Shown here in pieces: positions 11,752 through 25,300 of a stretch of DNA of 64,000 nucleotides. This DNA comes from Paguma larvata (lineage: Eukaryota; Chordata; Mammalia; Carnivora; Viverridae). The position numbers and the translations under genes are program-made. Below the pieces are notes generated by a model, which was not told the origin of the DNA, did no database searches, and saw only the letters and a list, made by a program, of their open reading frames with translations. The DNA is taken from NCBI GenBank assembly GCA_030068075.1, contig CM057831.1, forward strand, positions 10,955,370 through 11,019,369. The letters are read 5' to 3'. How positions within the stretch are numbered: the stretch's first letter is position 1; every line of letters starts with the position of its first letter.

Positions 11752-13307
11752 ACCTGTGATTTAAAAAAAAATCTTAAAAAAAAAAGATGAAGAGGTAGAT
11801 TAGTCTCATTCACAAATGATATTCACAAAAATTTTAATTTAAAGATGAGAGAAGAGACCGTAAAAAGCAGCCTCCTTTGTATTTTTTAAATTTGGGCTTT
11901 ACACGTTCTTGGAGTTAACAGTGCCTTTCAGACAGATCTCTTTGAAGAGTACGACTTCAGGTTTTTCTCAAATAGTTAAACGCTTTAATAATGTTAGCGA
12001 GATCAGAACAAGAAGCTTAGATTCTAAGAACTGTCTCTCAGTTGCGTGCCGTGCAAAGTCTTGGACCCAAACGTTGTGCTCCTCAAAGCATTCGAATTTA
12101 AGAGCTGAACCTGCTAATTTGTCTAAAAGGTTGCATGCATCTTTTCATAGCTTCCTGGTTAATAAGTGGTTAAACAGATTAGCACCTGACTCGAGCCTTA
12201 AACTAATTGGGGAAACAACTTTTCAGAAAATCCACAGATGTTGTCCATATGCGCGTGGTCTTTGCTCTTGAGAGGAGAATCTGGGGGCTTTCATTGTCGG
12301 AACATAGTTTGGGGCTTGGCTTATCAGTATAAATTGGAGGTTCAAGAAAATCTGTCTTCCAGTCTGTATTTCATTCTCGTTTTATGTGGATTTTGTTTCT
12401 GGAATCTGAAATTCTCTCTCTCTCATCTCTTCTCTGGAAAGAACTCAGTTTCTGAGTCAGTGAAGTTCTGTTCATCAGTTTGCTTAAATAGATCACCTTT
12501 CTTGAGAGCTTGTCCAAAAGAAGTTAAATCCCGAAGGATTTTTTGGAAAGGGCAGACTGGAAGTTAGAGGTGAGGGAAGTTTTTCTGCCTTTTGCCTCTT
12601 CCAGGAGGAACTGAGGATAAGACGCTTCCGTAAGCTATTCCTGAATGCATTTCATCCTGTACGCGGTCAGTTCATGATCCCTTTCACAAATGCTGCTGCC
12701 CACCATTAAGTCTCTTATCACAGGGCATTTTAAAACGATGCCATAAAACGCATGTTGAGACTCTTTGGATCTCAAATGTATAGAAATCACATCTAAACGT
12801 CAATTCCTGAGTTAAGGAACTGACAATTATGGCAATTTCAGTCTCTTCTATTAATATTTAGTAGACCAGAGATTACGGAATTGTTTGTTATTCCTTATGT
12901 GTGTGTAGACTTAACTACTCGTTGAAAAGATTTGTTTGTTTTATTGGGGCTGTATATTTCTGCCATTGTACTGATTTACTTACTTGAATTAAAGTCATTC
13001 TTTAATTGTTTTGGGCTGTATCTATAGTTTGAAATTTAGGACTGTCCCCTGTGTACTATGCACCAAAGATGACATTTCAATGCATTGCTCAAATACTACA
13101 CAGCTCCTGTTTGTCTGTAACGAAGCTGTATGACCGGGTCCATTTCTGTCAATATCAGTTATTTGATATGATCCATATAAATGATAATGGTTAATATATA
13201 GAGTGTAATTTTCCAAATTCATTTGTGTCTCCTCTGGGCATTTCTTGGGGATGTGTTCACCCTCGTGTTTTTGTTTCTGACTTTAAAATAATTTTCCTTT
13301 GTTGTAG

Positions 13308-13377
13308 GATGAGCAGTTCTTAGGTTTTGGCTCAGATGAAGAAGTCCGAGTGCGAAGTCCCACAAGGTCTCCTTCAG
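13308..13377 (+). CDS. KMT2A: KMT2A exon 2
   Basis: This 70-bp exon has acceptor TTGTAG and donor GTATGG and encodes [18 protein letters not shown] followed by TRSPS. It carries the phenylalanine motif (human F148/F151) that contacts the LEDGF/PSIP1 integrase-binding domain. With menin, bound through exon 1 residues, LEDGF tethers the protein to chromatin. It ends in phase 1; the last G completes a Val codon with exon 3. Residue positions are human numbering from memory. Confidence 0.96.
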
Positions 13378-16300
13378 GTATGGCCAGTGAAGTGCTTGGT
13401 GCCTTTCGTTTGTTACAAAGACCGTGGCTTCCCCTCGCCTTCTTTGCATTTCAAGGATGATCTTAAACCCCAGGGTTTTCTTTGTGCATCCTTCCCTTTC
13501 CCTCACCCCGAGTAGGAGATGGCTTATGAACTAGACCTCTTTCCGGGGCTCTTTGTCAGGCCACTTCTGCTTTATTCTTTATTATGCTTCCCTGCGGGAA
13601 GCACTTGAGGCATGGGCGGGGAGGGTTGATTTCCATGGAAGGACTGAAAACCCTGGGGGTTGAATTGAAGGTAACTCTGAATGAGCAGCATCAGATTCAT
13701 AGGTTTTGAATGATACCAACTTTGGGAACAACTTGGCTATTTTGTACAGATGAGATTCGGTCTACTATTGTCAAAGAACTAAAAAGAAAACATGGGTTCT
13801 GTATGAAACTGTTTCATCTGATCCTTGAAAGGCCGTGTTAAAATAAAATAAAAATGATCCGGGGGCATCATTTTTGTTTTATTTTTCCATAAGTAGGTTT
13901 CCATTTATAAGCAATATTTGTCATTGTTCTCGCCAAGAAAATACCTAGAATGTCTCGCAATTGTAGACTTAACAGCAGTTTCCTGAGAGACCGTCCCCGG
14001 TGGAAATAACATGTAATGGCTTGCAGAATTCCATTCCGTACAGGAGAAGGCTGTGGGTCTTTTGATGAAAAAAACATTCCCCATCTGTGCTGCCGTTCCG
14101 GCTTCTTGTAGGGTCTTCTTTGCTCCGATTTGGATAGAAGTCGAGTTAAATGTGATGTCGTTAGGTGGTTTTGCTCTTTGACCCTGACTTAGTCTGTCAT
14201 GTATGTTAGTTGGCACTTGGGTTTCATCTCAGGGTCACCGTATGTGTGTGCTCATTTATTTCAGACACGTAAGTTGACAGTTTCTTCTCTCCCAAATGGT
14301 GGTAGTCTTGCCATCCCAGTTAGGAGTCACCCAGCAGGCTCGCAGGATCTGTGCCACTTCAGGAGCCATGTTCTCCTGAAGATGTGACGAAATCGTAAAA
14401 CTTCACATAGGAACGTGATTTTAGAGGATCGCGTGGTCTGACCCTTCATCTGTAGATGACCAGACGAGGCCCAGGAAATATATGACGCAGTTGCTCATAA
14501 CTGACTTAGGAGTTCTTCGTACATGTTGTGTTTTTTGGAAACTAGCCGCAGGACTTTCCTCTGTTCTGGTTTTTCTACTCGTTCATTTAAAAAGTTCTTT
14601 TCAAAAGTGGTTAGAAGAGGTTTTCAGAATTAATAAAGCCTTGTGAGTGGCCAGGTTCAAGTCTACCATGATGACAAGGAATCTTGTGGTAAACTTCTGG
14701 GCAGTTTATTTTGTGAATTCACAGTCCTTTCTTAATGTTTTTTTTACTTCTTGGCTCTCAGCCTACTCTGAATGTCGTCTTGTTTTTGTTTTTGTTTTAA
14801 ACCATCTGAATATACTTCATTATTTAAGAAATGAAACATAGTTTTTTTGTTGTTGTCTCCTAGTCTGTTACTTTTGTTGTCATTAGTATATATTGACAAT
14901 GGATTTGTGACTCCTTAATAGATGAAAGGAAGTTTCAAGGTAATTGGTGAGAAAAGCCATTTATATTTGTAAAGCCCAAAAGTAAGACCTTTGTCGATTT
15001 TCTGTTCTGTTAGAAAGTTGTTCTGTAGTCTCCAAAGCTCATCATACTGGCCTAAATCTCTTTTGCTCCCTCTTAGGGGAGATTTCAAGTTTCAGAAGAA
15101 TGTCGAGTCATATAAAACATTGGAAAGTCATGAGGGAAGAGAAGACGTGATAGATCAGGAAACTCTTAATACGTTTAGAAAACGTAGAAACAAAGAATTT
15201 TAGAGAACAGCCTTGTGTTCTCACGTCTCTCGATAAGTGGCAAACCGAGCTGATTTATAAATTGGCAAGTTCCTTTTATTTAGACTAGAAGCAGTCTGAC
15301 TTAGAAATGGTCGATTTCTTTTTGACATCAATTAGGGTTAAATCTTTGTTGTCACTTGGGACTGACCAGTTCAAGACCCTGTGAGTAGGGGACTAGGTTA
15401 ACGGGCACACCATCACGTCCCTTCACTCATTGGGTCACATGCGGCCGGGTTCAGTGATCTTGTGCTGATGTCTCACAAATGAATCTTTTGCTCTCCAGGA
15501 AAGCTTTCTTAGTTTGCTCTGGCAAAACAGATTACCGCTGTAGGAAAGCCAAACAGCCCGGGAGCTTTTCCTACAAAAGTCGTTACGTTATTGACGGAAG
15601 AGCTCCTTGTTCCAATTTCTTAAAGCAGAAATTTCGCTGGAAAGATGGGGTGACTTCCTACGAACATGTTCTCAGATATTCCTCTCGGTGGCTAGGACAT
15701 AGAAGAGGTGGCAAAGACTTTTTTTAAATCTCTTTTTTGTTTTCATTCAGAAAAATCCTGCTTGCTCACCCGAAGTTGTAGGAAAATCCGTTTTGCCTAT
15801 TAATCAAAATCTCTTACCATTATCTTAGTTTTCCTGTCAACCGTGCTTGGTGGAATGTTATTTACTTGGTTTCTTTGAGGCGAGTTTTTGATAGAAGGCC
15901 GCTAAGCCCAATTAAGATGTTTTAGTGACTCACCGGACCGAGGTGGAGGTCCGTTGAAAATGGCTTGTGCTAAAGTGTATTCAGCTTAGTCGAGACCTGA
16001 ACCACAAAGCTAAACATATGCTCTCCATTGTTTAATTTTTATACGCAGTTAAAACTAGCCCTCGAAAGCCTCGCGGGAGACCCAGGAGTGGCTCTGACCG
16101 GAATTCGGCTCTCCTCTCAGATCCGTCTGTGTTTTCCCCGCTAAATAAATCGGAGACCAAATCTGGCGATAAGATCAAGAAGAAAGATTCTAAAAGCATA
16201 GAAAAGAAGAGAGGAAGACCCCCCACCTTCCCTGGAGTAAAAATCAAAATAACACACGGAAAGGACATTCCAGAGCTACCAAAGGGAAGCAAAGAAGATA

Positions 16301-19300
16301 GCTTGAAAAAGATTAAACGGACACCTTCTGCTACATTTCAGCAAGCCACAAAGATTAAAAAACTAAGAGCAGGTAAACTCTCTCCTCTCAAGTCTAAGTT
16401 TAAGACAGGGAAGCTTCAAATAGGAAGGAAGGGGGTACAGATTGTCCGCCGGCGAGGAAGGCCTCCGTCCACCGAAAGGATAAAGACCCCTTCCGGCCTC
16501 CTCATTAACTCTGAACCGGAAAAGCCCCAGAAGGCCCGGAAGGACAAGGAAGGAACACCTCCACTCACAAAGGAAGACAAGACAGTCGTGAGACAGAGCC
16601 CTCGGAGGATTAAGCCGGTGAGGATTATTCCTTCTTCTAAAAGGACAGACGCGACAATCGCCAAGCAGCTCTTGCAGAGGGCCAAAAAGGGGGCTCAGAA
16701 GAAAATCGAGAAAGAAGCGGCCCAGCTGCAAGGCAGAAAGGTGAAGACACAGGTCAAGAACATTCGGCAGTTCATCATGCCCGTCGTCAGCGCCATCTCC
16801 TCGCGCATCATCAAAACCCCCCGGCGGTTCATAGAGGATGAGGATTACGACCCTCCCATTAAAATCGCCCGACTCGAGTCTACCCCGAACAGCAGATTCA
16901 GTGCCACGTCCTGCGGGTCTTCTGAGAAATCGAGCGCGGCCTCTCAGCACTCCTCGCAAATGTCTTCGGACTCCTCCCGATCCAGTAGCCCCAGCGTCGA
17001 TACCTCCACAGATTCTCAGGCCTCGGAGGAGATCCAGGTACTTCCCGAAGAGCGGAGCGACACCCCCGAAGTTCACACCCCGCTGCCTATTTCCCAGTCC
17101 CCGGAAAACGACAGCAGCGACCGGAGAAGCAGAAGGTACTCCGTGTCCGAGAGGAGTTTCGGCTCGAGAACGACGAAGAAACTCTCCGCCCTGCCAAGCG
17201 CCCCCCAGCAGCAGCCCTCCTCCTCGCCGCCCCCGCCCCTGCTCACCCCACCCCCGCCGCTGCAGCCGGCCTCCAGCATCTCTGACCACACACCTTGGCT
17301 CATGCCGCCCACCATCCCCTTAGCATCACCGTTTTTGCCTGCTTCTGCCGCTCCCATGCCGGGGAAGCGAAAGTCGATTTTGCGAGAACCGACGTTTAGG
17401 TGGACTTCCTTAAAGCATTCTCGGTCAGAGCCACAGTACTTTTCCTCAGCAAAGTATGCCAAAGAAGGTCTTATTCGCAAACCCATATTTGATAATTTCC
17501 GACCCCCGCCGCTGACTCCCGAGGACGTTGGCTTCGCGTCGGGTTTCTCTCCGTCTGGTACTGCTGCTTCAGCCCGACTGTTTTCACCGCTCCACGCCGG
17601 AACCAGGTTCGATATGCACAAAAGGAGCCCTCTCCTGAGAGCTCCCAGATTTACTCCAAGCGAGGCTCACTCTAGAATATTCGAGTCTGTGACCTTGCCC
17701 AGTAATCGGACTTCTGCTGGAACGTCTTCTTCAGGAGTGTCCAACAGAAAAAGGAAAAGGAAAGTCTTTAGTCCCATCCGATCTGAACCAAGGTCTCCTT
17801 CTCACTCCATGAGGACGAGAAGCGGAAGGCTTAGCACCGCTGAGCTGTCGCCTCTCACCCCGCCGTCTTCTGTCTCTTCCTCGTTAAGCATATCTGTTAG
17901 CCCTCTTGCCACTAGTGCCTTAAACCCAACTTTTACTTTTCCTTCTCATTCCCTGACTCAGTCTGGGGAGTCTGCGGAGAAAAGCCAGAGACCAAGGAAG
18001 CAGGCTAGTGCTCCGGCAGAGCCGTTTTCATCCAGCAGCCCCTCTCCTCTCTTCCCTTGGTTTACCCCAGGCTCTCAGACTGAGAGAGGGAGAAATAAAG
18101 ACAAGGCCCCCGAGGAGCTGTCCAAAGACCGCGATGCTGACAAGAGCGTGGAGAAGGACAAGAGTAGAGAGCGAGACCGGGAGAGAGAAAAGGAAAACAA
18201 GCGGGAGTCAAGGAAGGAGAAAAGGAAAAAGGGATCAGAGATTCAGAGTAGTTCTGCGTTGTATCCCGTGAGTAGGGTTTCCAAAGAGAAGGCCGTGGGT
18301 GAAGACGTGGCCACTTCATCTTCCGCCAAGAAAGCAACAGGGCGGAAGAAGTCTTCATCACTTGATTCTGGGACTGATATGGCCTCTGTGACTCTTGGGG
18401 ACACGACAGCTGTCAAAACCAAAATACTTCTAAAGAAGGGGAGAGGAAATCTGGAAAAAAACAACTTGGACCTCGGCCCAACTGCCCCATCCCTGGAGAA
18501 GGAGAAAACCCTCTGCCTTTCCACTCCTTCATCTAGCACTGTTAAACATTCCACTTCCTCCATAGGCTCCATGTTGGCTCAGGCAGACAAGCTTCCAATG
18601 ACGGACAAGAGGGTTGCCAGCCTCCTAAAAAAGGCCAAAGCCCAGCTCTGCAAGATTGAGAAGAGTAAGAGTCTTAAACAAACTGACCAGCCCAAAGCAC
18701 AGGTACTCGTTTCCATCTTGCCCGTTAAAATCCACAGCCCCTTCTAGGAGCACGTTTTAGGCGAAGGGTTCCAGCGACATCTAGTTACGGGAATCAGAAG
18801 AAGGGCGGAGGAGGTGGTGGCATTCGCACTGGTCCTTCAGGGACTGGTAGGATTTTGACAGGGAGGGAGTGAGAGCAGAGAACATTGTAAGTGTCTAAAT
18901 AAAGGGCGCAGTGTAGGTACAGATGGAAAGTACGAAGAGGAGCGGTGGCCGGCCGCTGGACTGGTACGCGCAGGAAGGTGGTGAATTAAGACTGAAAGGT
19001 AGTTTGGGGCCGCGTTACAGAGAAGGCTGAGCTGTTTGTGCTTCATGGGTTTGGTGTAATGGAATCTGTGACTTAATTTGGAAGGCGTATTTTTGTAGTC
19101 AAATTGTTTTACTATTGTTTACTGTAGAAAATGGGGGGTGGGAGGATTCTCTTCCTCTGAGTGGTGAGTGATTAGAACAACAGATTTTGGTGTTCGCGGA
19201 ATACGAATGAGAAGCACTTAGCCTTAAAGCTGTAGGATTCAGCTAAGATGATGACAGACTTCTCAAAGAGCAGCATTTTTGTTATATTTTTTCCACAAAG

Positions 19301-22300
19301 TCAGCTTAGGCACCAGCCTTTTCTGAGAAAACCCACCGATCTTCGAGTTCTTTTTTAAAATCGCCACGTAGTAGATACATAGCATGCCAGTCCACCGAGG
19401 TAGATTTAGATGGCCACACGCTTAGGTTTTCCGTGGCATTCAGCCGAGGACCCTATTTACATTTAATTTTGCCAGTGGAGCATTCTCGCGGGAACGCGAT
19501 GGGATTTCCTTCTGACGCCATGTTGGGTGTTTTTTGGTTAGCCTCCTGGTGAGAGGAGCAGTGGCTCTTAAAGTGCGAGACATTTCTGTTGAGAGAGATG
19601 TGTATAAGCTGTTCCCCCTACCTCTCTGCTGGTCAGAGAAATAGAAGAAATGATCTGTGATTAGATAAGCCTTGTTAACTGCAGACCAAACTTTTTTTTT
19701 AAGTTTTTATGTTTGCTTATTTTTGAGAGACAGAGTGAGACAGAGAGTGAGTGGGGGAGGGGCAGAGAGAGAGGGAGACGCAGAATCCGAAGCAGGCTCC
19801 GGGCTCCGAGCTGTCATCACAGAGCCCAAAGTGGGGCTTGAACCCACGAATCGTGGGATCATGACGTGAGGTGAAGTCAGACTCTTAGCTGACTGAGCCA
19901 CCCAGGCGCCCCCAAACTTTTTGATAATACAGACTGGCAGCTTGAATTTTGATGGGAACTTTAAAGTGGTAGTATAATTGGGAATAAAAACCTAATTGAT
20001 GTCTGTTGTTTTTTTTTTAAAGTATATTTATTCATTTTTGAGAGAGAGAGAAAACATAAGCAGGGGAGGGGCAGAGAGAGAGGAGAGAGGGAAACTCCCC
20101 AGCAGACTCTGTGCTGTCAGCTCAGAGCCCGAGGCAAGGCTCGATCTCACAAACTGTGAGATCATGACCTGAGCTGAAATTAAGAGTCGGATGCTTAGCT
20201 AGTCGAGCCACCCATGCGCCCCTGATTTCTGTTTTTCTTTTTTTTTTTTTTTATTAAAAGCCCTGCCCCCTTTTTGGTGGCCAGTTTTAGGATACAGAAG
20301 TTGTTGATTTCTGCAGATTGTCGTGGCTTATCAGCTGGGAACATCTAGGGTTGTATGTATTGATTTTAGGTTGTAATAAGCTAACCAAGTCCGCCGGGCT
20401 TCCTCTCATTACATTTTCAACATGTGTGGTTGCCGTTGTTTGTTTTGACTTGCCTCTTACTCAGGGTCAAGAAAGTGATTCATCGGAGACCTCCGTGCGA
20501 GGACCCCGCATTAAACATGTCTGCAGAAGAGCTGCTGTCGCCCTTGGCCGAAAACGAGCTGTGTTTCCTGATGACATGCCCACCCTGAGTGCCTTACCAT
20601 GGGAAGAACGAGAAAAGATTTTGTCTTCCATGGGGAATGATGGTAGGTCAGGGATGTCGACCTCGAAGTCTAAGGGGACGTTTGATTTGTGTGCTGATCA
20701 TTCCGGGGATGCCTAGCAGGCTCTTCGTAGCATTATGTGTTAGTCTGGATCTCCAGAAAACAAATGGCAAGGGTGCCCTCAACGGGTAAGGATGATACTC
20801 GAGAAAAATGGCTGAGAGAAAAAATGGGGGTGGAGCTGGGGCAGGCTGGGGCAACTATCAGACTGCTTTGCGAGTCAGGTCCCGATGAAAGAGAAAGGGG
20901 AGGAGGGTTGGACAGAATCTTCCGGACTGTTTTCCCAGAGAGTTTGGCCAGGCTGTCGAGGAGCGCTTGGGCAGGAGTGGACTGTCAGAGTAGTTTTGTG
21001 TCTCCCGGGACCAGGCCCGCCTTAGTGTCCCTGCCGTGCTCGGTCACTACCTAGGAGCGACCCCATGGTAAGTGTGGCCTGTGTGGAGCACTGGATTTCA
21101 GAGCACAGCAGTTGGGGCCCTCGGTCACTTAGTTACATTCCCCGTGGTTGGAGGTCCGAGGTGCATTCTCACGGGTGCATTTAGGTGGTGGGCGATCGCT
21201 CAGATACAATGCAGAGGTTGAGAGACTCTTCAGAAGCACTGAGTTCATATTTTAGGTGAGACTGTGTTTTGTTCTCAGTGTTCGGATTTCTGCTTCCATC
21301 AAGCTGCAAGTATAGGCACTTTAAAACATTTGAAGAATTATCTATGATGGATATTTTCATTATGACGCATTTCATTTTCGGAGTCCCAATGAAAATGAGG
21401 CTCGAGCGTATAGAATACCATAGATGGATTTCGAGGACCTCCACGCACCTCTGCTCCCAAGAAGGAGCTAGATACTCCCTGAGAACTAATGACCCGTTTC
21501 TTCAACAGACAAGTCATCAATTGCTGGCTCAGAAGATGCTGAACCTCTTGCTCCACCCATCAAACCAATCAAACCCGTTACCAGAAACAAGGCGCCTCAG
21601 GAACCTCCAGTAAAGAAAGGACGACGGTCCAGGCGGTGTGGGCAGTGTCCCGGCTGCCAGGTGCCTGAGGACTGTGGTGTTTGTACTAATTGCTTAGACA
21701 AGCCCAAGTTTGGTGGCCGAAATATAAAGAAGCAGTGCTGCAAGTGAGTGGGGGTCTTACCCTGAGGCGTTGGCCTCTCAGCCATGAAGGCTGTGTGTTT
21801 GTGCCCGGTTCGTGGCAGGGACGCAGCAGCAAACTGAATGTGGTGGTACTGAGTCCCCTTGAGGTGCGAGGTTAGTTGCATAGTTGGAGTTTGTGACGTG
21901 GCCGGGTTTGGGCTGCCCTTCGAGAAGAAATAGTCTGGGGCAGTGCCATCCGGGAGAATAGAATGTCCTGCCGCTGTAGGAATGGTCTCTGCTCAGTGCA
22001 GTATGGTGGCCACTAGCGAAATGTGGCCATAGAACACCTGAAGGGTGGTTGGTGTGACTGAGGAATGACGTATTTAATTGCATTTCATGTTAGTGAAATT
22101 TAAATAGCCACATGTGCCGAGTGGCTACCATATCATATCGGTGTAGCTCTGGAGGGTTTCCACTTAAAAACTGACAAATTTATGGGACGCCTGGGTGGCT
22201 CTGTCAGTTAAGTGTCCGACTTTTGATCTCAGCTCCAGTCTTGATCTCAGGGTCATGAGTTCCAAGCCCTGCATTGAGCCCCGTGACTTAAAAAAAAAAA

Positions 22301-25300
22301 CACAACAAAAAACCCCTGATAAACATATATGTCACATATATGTAATATTTACATATACTTGATTTATCATTTATATTTAATTTACATATATATTATAATA
22401 TTATCTGTATAATTTTTTAGGTCAACTGAAATTATCTTTATGGCATTCAGGAAATCGTGGTGATATCTTAGTATAAGACTCTAGGCTTTCTAACTCCCAG
22501 AGTATTTTCATGCACATGGAAGTTTTTTAAATTTTTTTTAATGTTTTTATTTATTTTTGAGAGCAGAAGAGACAAAGCATGAGTGGGGGAGGGTCAGAGA
22601 CGGAGAGGGAGACACAGAATCTAAAGCAGGCTCCAGGCTCTGAGCCGTCAGCACAGAGCCCGACGTGGGGCTCGAACTCACAGACTGTGAGATCATGACC
22701 TGAGCCGAAGTTGGACACTTAACCGACTGAGCCACCCAGGCGCCCCGCACATGGAATTTTTGATCTGAAAGTTTTGATTACTCGATCTTTTCCCCTTTTC
22801 TTAGTCAGCTTGTGGATGCACTTTCTGAGCTCTGGGATAATTTGTATGAAGTGAATCGAGCAAGTTGCACAGACGGAAATTTGGGTGACCGAGCGTAAGG
22901 GGTATAGTGCCCGGCACAAGGAGTAGGTGTTAGCAGTAGGGATTTGCTGAATGAATGGCAGCACGAAAGTGATTTATAGAAGACGTGGTTGGGAGAAAGT
23001 ACTTTGGGGGAGACAGTGTCTGGGAGACCGGAAGTAGTTCTGTGCTTTGGTTTAGTCTGGCCCTCAGCAGGAATCTTGTCTCCGTCCAATTAGTAGCAAG
23101 AAGTATTCACTGATTAGCAGAAAGGTCCATGATTGCAAGATAAACCTGCACTGTAATTTCGGGGTCGACGTGGATTTAGTTCTCTTTTAGACTTCAGATT
23201 TAAGTTTCAGTGTCATTAAATTGAGAGGTGAAAAATACAAAGCCCTGAGGCAGACCTGTGGCGTTGTAGTGTCAGAGGACTTGTTGGTTCATTTCAGCCC
23301 ATTTGTATTGAGATTACTGTATGAACGTCAGTCTCCCAAGGGAGCAGAACCGATTTGACTACAAGAAATACCAGCTGATCATTTTGGGTGTCGTGCTGGT
23401 GAGTACTAGGTTATAAGAAACTTGAGTCCCATTTTAAAAGTTTGATATTTGCTCCTTTTAGAGCCTAAAGGTAGGTAAAATTGCTCATCGAAGCATTCAA
23501 AGGCTCAGTTTGGATCTGAGTAACCAACAGGACTTTTCCCAACTCCCAAAATGAACCCGAATAAAGGTTCACTGACTCTTGTAGGCGAATTAACGCTCGT
23601 TTCAATTGCTTTTCTTCTAAATGTCGTTTACTTTATGATCTCCTTGTCATCCTAGGATGAGAAAGTGTCAGAATCTCCAATGGATGCCTTCCAAAGCCTA
23701 CCTGCAGAAGCAAGCAAAAGGTAGTGTTGTAGAAAGATCTTCCCCAGATGCTTCCTGCTTTAATGCCATATAGTCGTGTGCATCTAGTATAAACGGAACG
23801 CTAATTTCTTGTCGTTGTTGTTTTAAATACTGTTCTTTCCCAGGGAGTTGGTGTTTGTTCAAGCTGGATGGTAGTTACAGGAGGGTTCATTTTACTATTC
23901 CCTTTACCTTGAAATTTTCCGTAATAAAAGCAATTTTTTTAATTCCTGTAAAAATTACAGTCCGTTCCATTTCCTAGAGCAACAAAAGTATTCCTATGTC
24001 ACCTGACCAGCTTGGCCTTCCAAATGTCCACTTCAGCTGCGGGAAGCTGAGAATAAGATTGTATTACATTCCTCTACTTCCGTCTTAAGTAAAGTGTTTC
24101 TCACTTAGAATCTTGTTTTTTTCCCCCTAGCTGTGAAAAAGAAAGAGAAAAAGTCTAAGACCAGTGAAAAGAAGGAGAGCAAAGAGAGCAGTGTTGTGAA
24201 GAGCGTGGTGGACTCCAGTCAGAAGCCTACCCCGGCAGCAAGAGAGGACCCCGCCCCCAAGAAAAGCAATAGTGAACCTCCCCCTCGAAAGCCCGTCGAG
24301 GAAAAGAGCGAAGAAGGGAGTGCCTCTGCCCCAGGACCTGAACCCAAACAAGTTAGCACCCCAGCTTCCAGGAAGTCCAGCAAGCAGGTCTCCCAGCCAC
24401 CTCCGGTCACCCCCCCACAGCCACCAAGCACAGCACCGCCGAGAAAAGAAGTTCCCAAGACCACTCCTAGCGAGCCCAAGAAAAAGCCGCCTCCGCCACC
24501 AGAAGCAGGTAAGTGAGGAAGGCAAGAAAGGAGAGCCAAACCAGAACTACCAGCAAAGAACACCGATGTCTTTCTTAAACAGCGTGCGGAAGCCTGACAT
24601 GGATATTCTTAAGCCTTTACTTCAAAAAAATGAGCTCTCTTTTAACCTATTTAGAGAATAATAGAGAAATAGAAGCAAAAAAAAAAAAAAACAAACCCCA
24701 GTTAAGTTGGAGGTATTGTCTTAAATTTCCTATTTAAACTATTCCCAGAGTTTAAATAGTTTTGTGTGTGTTCTAATGCCAATAGGCCCAAAAGTGGTCC
24801 TTGCTGTTTAGCAGTGACTGTAGTTTATTTTGAATTCTTCAGGTCCAGAGCAAAGCAAGCAGAAAAAAGTGGCTCCTCGACCAAGTATTCCTGTAAAACA
24901 AAAACCAAAAGAAAAGGTGAGGAGAGATTTGTTTCTCTGCCGTTGCTCGGGGCCGCGTTCCATCCTGCAGGGAAACCGTTTTATCCTGGGCCTTTACGTG
25001 GTTGCCTGAGTGAAGCCGCGAAGCCGCGTGTCTGCTTCTATGTGGATGGCAGTGGACTTTCTTAAAGTTAACAAACTCCAGGTTTAGGCTTTCACTCATT
25101 TTGTTTTTTCGTCTCTTTCCCCTTGTACCTTTCCCCTTCTTCGTGGTGCTCTATGCTTAGGTTTATGCTGCAGGCCACTTAGGGTAATTGTTTTTGTCCT
25201 CAGCATCCTTTTGTGACATGTGTCTATATCACCCTTCCCTGAGTTCACACTATTTTTATTATATGGAGAGAGATGGGTCTTCGAGAATCTTCTGGCTCTT

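Larger units (their letters stand above)
1..13307 (+). other. KMT2A: KMT2A intron 1 (3' part)
   Basis: No coding exon was found here. From 1 to about 7800 it is dense in CAN-SINEs, a GT microsatellite, a GAAT repeat, an hAT-Charlie remnant and old pyrimidine-rich L2-like sequence. From 7784 to about 10720, and from 11750 to the exon 2 acceptor, I see mostly unique AT-rich sequence with no recognisable gene. The acceptor at 13301-13307 precedes exon 2. Confidence 0.85.
18703..20464 (+). other. KMT2A: KMT2A intron 3
   Basis: Unique sequence to about 19690, then two minus-strand CAN-SINEs, then about 240 bp of T-rich and unique sequence before the exon 4 acceptor. Confidence 0.85.
21744..23655 (+). 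other. KMT2A: KMT2A intron 5
   Basis: Contains a short CAN-SINE, an AT-rich tract at 22318-22420 and a long CAN-SINE on the - strand; the remainder is unique. Confidence 0.85.

Noticed and set aside
16363..17289. A 308-codon minus-strand open frame
   Set aside because: It lies wholly antisense to the conserved KMT2A exon 3 and owes its length to GC-rich codon bias; composition is Arg/Gly-rich noise.
18703..18747. Exon 3 continuing into intron 3 with a short tail
   Set aside because: The strong donor CAG|GTACTC and the exact continuation in exon 4 show that this is intron.
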